Source: Rugalucina vietnamica | Lineage: Eukaryota; Mollusca; Bivalvia; Lucinida; Lucinidae | Reading direction: 5' to 3' | Assembly: GCA_964017185.1 (NCBI GenBank) | Contig: OZ024876.1 | Location: 10,851,726-10,915,725, forward strand | DNA: 64,000 nucleotides | Shown here: piece by piece, positions 47,901-59,900 of the stretch | Layout: every line of letters starts with the position of its first letter | How positions within the stretch are numbered: the stretch's first letter is position 1 | The notes under the pieces: generated by a model | Databases searched by the model: none | Told to the model about the DNA's origin: nothing | Seen by the model: only the letters and a program-made list of their open reading frames with translations | Program-made: the position numbers and the translations under genes

Positions 47901-50900
47901 ACTTTAAATGACATTTTAAAGGTTTTACCCATTCAAATGCATTGGCGACCTATGTTGACCTTGCCGTAAAATAGGTCAAGGTCATCACAGGGTCATGATT
48001 TATATATACATTGTAGTGCTTGAGCCATAAATGCTTCATGCTAAGTATGGGAATGGCGGCCATCTTGGTCATGTGACCTGGATTTCTTATATACACATTG
48101 GTTCCCCCTTCCTATTGATGCTTCATATAAAATTTGGCTTTGATTGGCCAAGTGGTTGCAGAGGAGAAGATCTTTGAAATTGTGGACGGAGGGACGGACA
48201 ACGGACGGACGACAGACGACGGACGGACGGACGCTGGATCATGGCCATCCTATAAGCTCACCTTGTGAGCCTAACTGCTCAGGTGAGCTAATAAATGAGC
48301 CGCCTCATGGGAAAACCAACAATGTGGTTTTCCGAACACGTCCGACACAAACCCGACCTGTACAAGCACAGAAAAGAGCTAGAAGCTTGAAATTTCAGAG
48401 TTAAGTAGAAGAGGAATTGTTCTATCCGAGTAGCAAAAACAAAGGCGCTGATCAGCTTCGCGGTTACCGCGAAGCTGATCTGCGCCTTTGTTTTTGCATA
48501 TGCAGATTGCTGGTTTTCTCATGAGGCGGCTCAAATATTGTGGTTGAAATGTTATGGACCAAAATGATCAAGAGTCCCTCCTACCAGTAAAAAGAATGCA
48601 CCAGCTTCAGAACAGAACCTGTGACTAACCAAATGCAGCTGAGACACAATCCAATTGCACTAACGGGACTAGCTTAAACCCCATCTGTATCTGTATGGTG
48701 GTATGTCGTAGATATACCACTGCTGGCTTTTCCTCCACAGAAGCAGTGCCCTTGTAGTCAAAATGACATGATGAAAGCACAGAAGACTGCTAGAGGCTAG
48801 AAATTTTGGATTTATAAAGTAGAGGAATTGCACTATCTGTGTAGTGAAAACACTGCCAAGCTGTTAACACCTTTGTTTTCCCACATGCAAAATGTTGTTT
48901 TTCTAATGACGTGGCTCAAAACAGGAATCAATGTAACAAAATTCTCATGTATGTAAAGCATCTGTTTCTTCTTAGCCCTTGACTCTCAAATCAAAGGGAG
49001 ATAATTTTGATTATCATACCTCATATAAATTTCCCATGTTAAACTCCCATAGGCCAGAGGGTGAAAATTCTTACTATCACTCTGCGATAATTTTGACTAT
49101 CACATGTGCATAAAATATGTGCGTACAGTTCGCTTTTCTAAAACATTTTATCTCAATGACGGTACCTTCAAAACACATACATGTAATTTTAATAGAAGTC
49201 TGATAAAATAAAGTAAAGCAAACATTTACGTAAATATTTTGGTAACTGAAAACGGGCTAAATTGACGTTAAAGAACGTGAATGGCGAGCGATTGTTGTGA
49301 TGACATTACGTAAATGCGAAATAACGTTATGCAACGTCACGCCAAAATTGGTATCACCCTTTTAAACTGAATGGCATTTCTTTTATTTTTAACAATTTTG
49401 GTATGATAAAATAAATACAGCATTGCTGAGAGGGTGTTAATAATAAGTTTCATCCTTCGAAAATGATTATTAACCTTGGCTTCGCCTCGGTCGATAATCA
49501 TTTCTTCAGGGTGAAAATTCTTACTATCACCCTCTCTCTCTCGTAACATTATTGATTTCAATCCAATGAAATATTTTATATAATGATCTATAATATTGTG
49601 TGCTTTAGGAACTACATAGTCCCTCATTCTCTTGCATAAGTAGAAATTAAACAAGCGTTTACCCATATTCTAAAATTGTTAATTTCTAATTTCAACATGC
49701 TATAAATTCTTGTTGCCAGTTAATAGGTCCTTTCTTAAATACCCAGTATCTTGCCGGAACCACTGTATACCGAGGGACTTCAGGGAGTGGTTTTCTAGGA
49801 TATCTATTGATTTGCAAAGCCTGAAAGAAATTTTTTCTCAAAACCTATTATGACTGGTTTCTAAAAGTCATACATGTGATACATCTGGGAAAACTAATAA
49901 GAAGATTTTTCTTTCCAAATAAGGAAAATGAATGATTAAACAGACTAAAGAACATTCTGAATATTTTGTAGGAAGATTCAAACGTAAAAGTAGGCAACGC
50001 TCAGGAAATGGCACAATCAAGAAGAAATTCCCTCTCCAAAAATCAAGGCGGTAAAAAACTAAATTAACAATCAGGTACTTAAACTAAGGAAACATATAGT
50101 AAGCTGAATGGGCAACCATTTTAAATTTAAACAAGCCTTTGGCGAGTTTCATGAATTTCATATGAAATGAGCAAGAGTTTAAGATTTGTTTTATCTTATG
50201 ATTTTTTAAAATAGGATTTTATCGCCTTCAATGAAAATTTGCATTGCTGTTATGGATGTAGTCAATGACATTACATACGCCCACAAAAGTGTTTATTCAC
50301 TTGTGGTCATAACACTTTTATTATATGATGTTATCCACTGGAAAACAGACATCATATACAATGATTGGAAGCCAGATTGATTTGGCAACAACCTACAGCA
50401 ATTACTATCAGGAAAACTTGTCCGTGTAATGTATACCTCCTTGAACCCCACTTTAAGGTAGCAAAAGTGGGGTATGCAGGGGTATACCTATTTTTCTTAT
50501 TTTTGCTCCAAAACATAGATTGTAGCTACTTGTTAGAACCGCCTCAGTAAGGTGCTTCTAAAGTGTATCCACAATCTATGTTTTGAGCAAAAATAAGAAC
50601 CAGAGGACCAATGGTCCTGTAAACGCTCACCTGAGTCTGCTGCATATACCAATAAACATGTTTGAATATTATGGTATTTAACCCCAACCCCAGTGCAGGG
50701 GCAGATGAAGCCCTTGGGCCGTTTTGTTTTTTCAGAATAATCAATATTCTGTCCATTTGCCAATTTCTTGCTGGCTTTTCCCTTCAAATGACATTTTAAC
50801 AGTTTTTCCCATTCAAATGCATGGGCAATCCATGTTGACCTTGCCATAAACTTGGTCAAGGTCATCACAGGGTCATGATTTATATATACATTGTAGTACT

Positions 50901-53900
50901 ATAGCCATGGATGCTTCACGCCAAGTTTCATTGAAGTCAATCTATTGGTTTCAGAGAAGAAGATAGTTGAAGGGTTTTTACCATATATGTGCATGGCGGC
51001 CATCTTGGTCATGTGACCTAGATTATTAACATATACATTGGTTCCCCCATCCTATAGATGCTTCACATAAAATTTGGCTTCAATTGGCCAAGTGGTTTTA
51101 GAGGAGAAGATGTTTGAATATTATGGTAATATACATGTATATTGCCCCGGGGTGTGGGCATATGAGCCCTTAGGTCCTTTTTTTTTCAGAATCATTAATA
51201 TTTAGTCCTACTACCCATTTCCTGCAAGATTTTCACCTCAAATGACTTTTTAAAAGTTTTCCCCATTCCAATGCATTGGCGACCTATGTTGACCTTGTCT
51301 TAAAATAGGTCAAGGTCACCACAGGGTCATAATTTATATATACATTGTAGTACTTCAGTCATTGGTGCTTCATGCCAAGTTTCTTTGAAATCAGTCCATC
51401 AGATTCGGAGAAGAAGATTTTTGAAGGGTTTTTACCTTATATGGGCATGGCAGCCATCTTGGTCATGTGAACTAGATAATTTATATATACATTAATTCCC
51501 CCATTCCATAGATGCTTCACATAAAATTTGGCTTTGATTCGCAAAGCGGTTTTAGAGGAGAAGATGTTTGAATATTATGGTAATATACATGTATATTGCC
51601 CCGGGGTGGGGGCAGATGAGCCCCTGGGGTCCATTTTTTTTTCAGAATCATTAATATTCAGTCCTACTGCCCATTTCCTGCAAGACTTTCACTTTAAATG
51701 ACATTTTAAAAGTTTTCCCTATTCAAATGCATTGGCGACCTATGTTGACCTTGCCGTAAAATAGGTCAAGGTCATCACAGGGTCATGATTTATATATACA
51801 TTGAAGTGCTTGAGCCATCAATGCTTCATGCCAAGTTTCGTGGAAATCAGTCCACCGGTTCTGGAGAAGAAGATTTTTGAAGGGTTTTTACTATATATGG
51901 GCATGGCGGCCATCTTGGTCATGTGACCTGGATTTCTTATATACACATTGGTTCCCCCTTCCTATAGATGCTTCATATAAAATTTGGCTTTGGTTGGCCA
52001 CGCAGTTTCAGAGAAGAAGATCTTTGAAATTGTGGACGGACGGACGGACGGACGGACGGACGGACGGATGACGGACGGACGGACGACGGACGGACGCCGG
52101 ATCATGGCCATCCTATAAGCTCACCTTGTGAGCTTAACGGCTCAGGTGAGCTAAAAATATAAAAAAAATTCAATTTTTAAAGCTCAAAAAATCTCTGTTT
52201 ATTCCATGGTCAAGTTTTTACAATGCGGTAGTTCACTGTCTCGCTGAAGGTTGCAGCCAAATAGATCCAGCTTACAATCACTGCATTCCCTTTTGTCACA
52301 TGATGTGTAATGTTGCATCCATTTGCGCAGTAAAAATTTTGTTGCATCATGGGTATAGAAAGTGTTTACCGGTAGGTAGGCTCTCTGTAGCTTGTACTGT
52401 TTCTCCATGAGCTTGTAGATGTATTCTGTAACCACCTGTAATTTACATGAGCCTTCGCATGAGAAAACATACAATCTGGGTTGCTGACCAGGTCCAACAA
52501 ACAGCAGGTCTGTACAGTCACAGAAAAAGCTAGAAGGTTGAATTTCAGATTAAAGAAGAAAAGGAATTGTGAAATCTGTATCTTTAAAAATGAAAACAAA
52601 GGTGCTGATCAGCTGTCAGTAACTGCACAGTTTATCTGTGCCTTGGGTTTCACATACGCAAATTGTAACTGGGTTATGAGAAAACCTGTCCATGAAATGT
52701 ATACCCTCTCATACCCAACTTTTAGAGAGCAAAACTGGGGTTAACAGCTCTTTACCTATTTTTCTTATTTTTGATCCAAAACATGAATTGTGGGTACTCG
52801 TTAGAACTGCCTTGGCGAGGCGTTTATAACATGTACCCACAATCAATGTTTTGAGCAAAAATATCAAAATTTTTCCAATGAAATTTTTAATTTTTAGAGC
52901 AGAAAAAAATCTTTTCATATATTGCATGGGCAAGTTTTCATAATGTCATGAGAAAGCCTGTATATGGAGATGTTGACCAGGTCTGACACAAACCAGGCTG
53001 TGTAGCCACAGGAGATGATAAAACTATTCAGGAAGAAGGACTGGTGCATTATTTATGAAGTGAAAACAAAGGCACTGATGAGCTGTTCAGTATAACAGTA
53101 ATTACTGCACAGAAATATCTCTGCTATCTATTTTTCTTATTTTTGCTCAAAACATGGATTGTGGGTACACGTTAGAACCGCCTAGGTGAGGCGGTTCAAA
53201 CATGTACCCAGAATCGATGTTTTGGAGCAAAAATAAGAAAAATCGGTATATCCCTGCATACCCCAGTTTTGCTTTATAAAAGTGGGATACAAGAGGTTAT
53301 ATATTACATAGACCTGTTATAATGGTGTACTGTAACCTGTAACTGTACAGCCTGGTTGGTGTCGACATGCAAATAATGTTTTCTGAAGCTGTGACTCATT
53401 TGAGTAATTATTATTCAACCATTTTTCAAGTTTTCAGACAGACAAGTTACAAAGTGGCATAACGATCACAATCATGTCCATGTAATTAAAACCCCTTAAA
53501 CCCTACTTGTTTATAGCAAAACTGATGTGTGCAGGGGTAAACAATTTTCCTATTAACAATCCAAATCATAGATTGAGGCCACTGGTTAGAACCGCCTCGT
53601 TGAGGCATTTCAAATGTGTACCCAAAATCAATGTTTTGAGCAAAACTAGTAAGACTATCAAGTTGTCTCCAATGAAATTTTCAATTTACAGCTGAAAACC
53701 AGAGGACCAATGGTCCTGTAAACGCTCACCTGAGACCTGAGATATATACATGTACCAATAAACTTGTTAGACTATAATGGTACAATGCATGTATATAACC
53801 CTAGGGCAGGGTCAGAATAACTCCTGGAGTCAATGTCTTTTTCAAATCATAAAAATTCAGTCCATTTGCCAATTAACTGCAAGTTTTTGTCCTTCAAATG

Positions 53901-56900
53901 ACATTTTAACAATTTTCTCCATTCAAATGCATGGGCGATCTAAGTTGACCTTGCCATGAAATAGGTCAAGGTCATCCCAGTGTCATGATTTATATAAATT
54001 TTGTAGACCTCCGTTCCTTAATGCTTCATGCCAAGTTTCAAAATCATAGGCCTTCTGGTTCTGAAGAAGAAGATTTTTAAAACATTTTGCTATTTATAGT
54101 CATGGCGGCCATCTTGGTCATGTGACCTTGACCATTTATATAAACTTTCATTTCCTCTTTCTAAGGATGCTCCACATAAAGTTTGGCTTTGACTGGCCTA
54201 GCGGTTTCAGAGAAGAAGATGTTTCAATATTATGGTCATATACATGTATATACATGTAGCACCGGGCCAGGGGCAGACAACCCCCTGGGCCCAAAATATT
54301 TTCTTAAACATAAATCTTCTGTCTATTTGCTCATTCCTAGCAAGTTTTCTGCCATTTAGTTACATTTTCCTATTTTTTCCCATTCCAATGCATGGGAGAC
54401 CTAAGTTGACCTTGCCGTAACTAGGTCAAGGGCATCCCAGGGTAATGATTTATATAAACTTTGTAGAACTCCATTCCCAGATGCTTCATACCAAGTTTCA
54501 AAATCATAGGCCTTCTGGTTCTGAAGAAGAAGATTTTTAAATGTTTTTGCTATTTATAGCCATGGCGGCCATCTTGGTCATGTGACCTTGATTATTTATA
54601 CAAACTTTCATTCCCTCTTCCTAAGGATGCTCCACAAAAAGTTTGGCTTTGATTGGCCTAGCGGTTTCAGAGAAGAAGATGTTTCAATATTATGGTCATA
54701 TACATGTATATAGCCCCGGGACAGGGGCAGACAACCCCCTGGGCCCAAAATATTTTCTTAAACATAAATCTTCTGTCCATTTGCTCATTTCTAGCAAGTT
54801 TTCTGCCATTTACTTACATTTCCTATTTTTTCCCATTCCAATGCATGGGAGACCTAAGTTGACCTTGCCGTAAAATAGGTCAAGGTCATCCCAGGGTCAT
54901 GATTTATATAAACTTTGTAGAGCTCCATTCCCAGATGCTTCACACCAGATTTCAAAATCATAGACCTTCTGGTTCTGAAGAAGAAGATTTTTAAACGTTT
55001 TTGCTATTTATAGCCATGGCGGCCATCTTGGTCATGTGACCTTGACCATTTATATAAACTTTCATTCCCCCTTCCCAGGGATGCTCCACATGAAGTTTGG
55101 CTTCGATTGGCCTAGCGGTTTCAGAAAAGGAGATGTTTGAATATTATGGTCATATACATGTATATAGCCCCGGGGCAGGGGCAGACAACCCCTCAGGGGC
55201 TAAAATTTTCCATTAACATTAATCTTCTGTCCATTTGCCTATTCCCAGTAAGTTTTACCCATTAAATAGCATTTTACCATTTTTTTCCCATTCAAATGCA
55301 TTGGCGACCTAAGTTGACCTTGTCGTAAAATAGGTCAAGGTCATCCTAGGGTCATGATTTATATAAACTATAATGGACCTGCGTCCCCGATGCTACATAC
55401 CAAGTTTCTTGGAAATCGGCCCACTGGTTCTGGAGAAGAAGATTTTTAAAGGTTTTTGCTATTTATAGCCATGGCAACCATCTTGGTCATGTGACCTGGA
55501 CCGTTTATATAAACTTTCGTTCCCCCTTCCTAAGGATGCTCCACATGAAGTTTGGCTTTGATTGGCCAAGCGGTTTCAGAGGAGAAGATCTTTGAAATTG
55601 TGGACGATGGACGACGGACGGACGGACGACGGACGGACGACTGAGCATGGGTATACTATAAGCTCACCTGTGAGCCTTCGGCTCAGGTGAGCTAAAAAAT
55701 GTCTGTTATATATTGATTGCATATGAAAGTTTTCGTAATGGTAGATAATGATCAAACGTTGCATATTCTATTGTAGCAGCATAATGAGGCAATTTTCAGG
55801 TCTTTGGAATCTATAATGTATTTTTGGGTGAAATTATATGAGCCCTTGCATGAGAAAACAAACAACTTGGGTTTCTGACCAGGTCCGACACAAACCAGCC
55901 CATACTGCTACAAGCTCGAAAATTTAGATACAAGTAGAAGAGGGATTGTACAATCCGTAGCGAAAAGAAAAGTGCTGAACTGCACAGCTGATCTGTGCCT
56001 TTGTTTTCGCCTGTGCATATTGTTGGTTTTCTTATGCGGTGGCTCATATACTATTATCAATATGAAAACTATGGGTTTCAGTCATATGAGCCGCATCGTG
56101 AGAAAACCGGATTTTTGCCTATGCGAAAACAAAGGCACAGATCAGCTTCGCGGTAACCGCGAAGCTGATCAGCGCCTTTGTTTTCGCTACACGGATAGTA
56201 TATTTCCTCTTCTTCTTATATCCGAAATTTCAAGCTTCTAGCCTGCTTCTGTGATTGTACAGGCCGGTTTGTGTCGGACCTGGTCGGAAACCCCGAAGAC
56301 CGGTTTTCTCGCGTCGCGGCTCATATGGTATTGGCTTTCTGGAATTTCCTCTTGGTTTACAAGGAAACCTGAGCTTATCTGTGAGGAGAAGATGTTTGAA
56401 CATTGTGAACGACAACAACGACAACGATGGACACCAGAGCAAGGGTATACTACAACATAAGCTCACCTGTAAGCCTTTGGCTCAGGTTAGCTCAATAAAG
56501 ATATACCTCTGTAAACGCCTATAAGGCACTTCTAACATGTAACCACCCGTATGAAAAACTCAACAGGAATCCACTGGTAGTCCAGTTGGACAAAGACAGG
56601 AGTCAGTGTGGAATCTGATTTTCAGCCTGATTCCTAACAGGACAGTGAGATGCTTGCATTTTCCACGTGGAATTTTTCTCTTTTCCATTTGGAAAATAAA
56701 CAAAATTCCTGGTAGGATTCCTGCTTGACAAAAATACTGCCGACCTAAATCTGTCTTTCATAAATGTGTAAACAATTAGGAGGTAAAACTTTGCAACACA
56801 TAGGAAGCCATGAGGTTGGGCTTTTTAAACAAGATAGTCATTATTCTATTTGTTTGATACTGACACTATGCTTGCTTTCAAATTTGGTGAAAATAAATGA

Positions 56901-59900
56901 GGAACACTTTTTAGGAAAAGTGAGGTATGTTTTTTCTTCCATTCTATTTATGCGTTGTTCTTTGTGAGCAAATTAACTATTCTTTAGCTTTTTGTTTTCA
57001 AAATATTCCCCACCCACCTCTGATCATGTACAATTTTTAATCAGTCTATTTAAGGAAGTTTCTAAGAATTGTCATTGAAAATGACATTTATCATTACTAC
57101 TCAGTGATACAAGCATTTTTATAACAAAATATAATGGCTGCATCTATGGATATAAGATACACTAGCCCCTTACATTTCCTTTGTTCAAAAACTTTCATAT
57201 GCATGTGTTTTCAAAGAGGTCATTTCTATGCAGGCATATAGCAGGAATTTGCTCCATATTCATAACAGGATTCCTGCCAGGAATCTGCTCTAAATTCCTG
57301 GCAGGATTCCTGCCAAAATTTCTGGTTCATATTCCTGGCAGGATTCCTGCCAGTAATCTGGTTCAGATTCCTGGCAGGATTCCTGCTAATTTAAATATTT
57401 CGCTTCAGATTCCACAGGGAGTCCACACTGACTCCTGTCATAATCTTTATAAGAAAAATCAAACAGTCAACATGAATCCTGCCAGGAATCTTGTCTCATT
57501 TTTTACTGTGGTAATACTGCTGTGTTCCTGTTGGACAATTTCGTACAGGTACAATCATTGTTTTGAGCAAAAATATTGAAAATATTAAAGTAATTTATAC
57601 TTGTTTACTGTAAACCAATTGAGCTGCATCATGAGAAAACCAACATGATTTTTGAACAGGTCCAACACAAACCGAGCTGTACAAGCATAGAAGATGGCTC
57701 GACACTGGAAATCTTGGATTTAGAAAGTAAAGGTATGGTACTGTAATGGATATGCACCTTTTTTTGCAGATGTAAAATGATGCAGCTCACAGTGAAAATT
57801 TCCAATTTTATATCATATTGTAAATTATTCTGGTGTTCACCAGTTCTGCATCTTTCATAAATAAATCACAGCAAAAATATGCTAGAACAAAAAATCATGA
57901 AATATTTTAGCCATGAAAATCCATTGAATTAAATTATGCACATGCACATAAGCCTAGCATCCTTTTTATGGGACAATGGCAAACAGTATAGCCCCAGATG
58001 TGCAACTGTGTTATGCAGGGCTATTCTGTTTGCATAAAGGAACTTCATCTAAAAATGAGATAAATTTAAAAATCACATCTAACACATCTAAAAATGAAAG
58101 TGGACACACCCAAACCAGAGGACCAATGGTCCTATAAACGCTCACCTGAGATCTGGGATATGTGACTTAAGTTGAACTTGCCATAAAATGGATCAAGGTC
58201 ATCCCAGGGTCATGATTTATATCAACTTTATAAAGCTCTATTGCCTGATGCTTCATGCCAAGTTTCAAAATCAAATGCCTTCTGGTTCTGGAGAAAAAGA
58301 TTTTTAAAGGTTTTTGCTATTTAAAGCCATGGCAGCCATCTTGGTCATGTGACCTTGACCTTTTATATAAATTTTCATTCCCTCTTCCTAAAAATGCTCC
58401 ACTTAAAGTTTGGAGTTTGGTTTTTATTGGTATAGTGGTTTCAGAGAAGTAGATGTTTGAATATTATGGTCATATACATGTATATAGCCCCGGGGCAGGG
58501 CAGACAACCTCCTGAGGTCAAATTTTTTTCCATAAACATAAATTTTCTGTCCATATGCATACTCCCAGCAAGTTTCCCCCATTTAATTCCATTCTACTAT
58601 TTTTCCCCATTCGAATGCATTAGTGACTAAGTTGACCTTGCCGTAAAATAGGTCAAGGTCATCTCAGGGTCATGATTTATATAAACTTTGTAGAGCTCCA
58701 TTGCCTGCTGCTTCATGCTAAGTTTCAAAATCATAGGCCTTCTGGTTCTGGAGAAGAAGATTTTCAAAGGTTTTTGCTATTTATAGCCATGGTGGCCATT
58801 TTGGTCATGTGACCTTGACCATTTATTTAAACTTTCATTCCCTCTTTCTAAGGATGTTCCACATAAAGTTTGGTTTTGATTGGCCAAACGGTTTCAGAGA
58901 AGAAGATGTTTGAATATTATGGTCATACACATGTACAGCTCGGTTTCAAAAATAACGTACCCCTGCAATGTCGCATAATAAATTGACCTCTTCACATACA
59001 TTGCATCAACCTTTGCTTGATGGCTATTAACCTGGTACAAATGAAACTTCTACATTTTGTGCATATGGATAAGTGCGTTTAAATGGTATAAAAGTTATAT
59101 CGATCATGAGCAGTCCGATCGGACAGGAAGCTGCATTTGGCGTATACCAAAATTCTGACAGATTTAAAGTCAAGTTTTAAAATTTAGGCGGTTGTCATGG
59201 TGTACGTACTGTGAATATTGCCACTTTATGACCTGCAATATTCACAGTATGTACACCATCAATGGTGCAAATTGACACCTATTTGGGACACCTTAACACT
59301 CGCAAAAGTATAGAATCAGAAAGTGGGAGTTTAATGTACCCATTGCCTTGTATATAAGTACCTTGCAAATGCATGTTTTCAGCACAAAAATTCTCTTCAA
59401 ACTATTCCAATTTTATAAATTTGCATCTGAGAATAGCAGTAACAATTTTGAAATGATTATTTTTAGATATTTTCTACATAATTTTTATATTGTTTCTCAT
59501 GCAACGCGCGCATGCCTATGACAATGTTAAAATTATGTAATGACCCTCTTAAACAAAATATATTAATCAAAGACATTTGTTGGTGTGTGAATATATTTGA
59601 TTGAAATACTGTGACTGGTGATCTAATGAAGACGGTTTATATAAGAAATAATTCCAGAGAAACTCTAACGAAACAAATATCAGACACAAGAGAACACGGT
59701 AAGATGTAAATGGACAGTAAGAAAAGTTTTGCTTCCTGAACACACGCCTTTAATGAAAGAAATAGCGTCTATGTAATCATTATTTCAGTACTTAAAATGT
59801 AAAGCGAATCTGGTGCAAGTTTTAAGGCGTCTAAAATAGATGTCCATGAATGGCATTCAGGTTGGAACGTGGTAATATTCACAGTACGTTCATCATACCA

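Noticed and set aside
57181-57579. 132-codon plus-strand frame
   Set aside because: Covers the 'cctggcaggattcctgcc' repeat array; the peptide repeats follow the DNA repeats and no splice or homology signal supports it.
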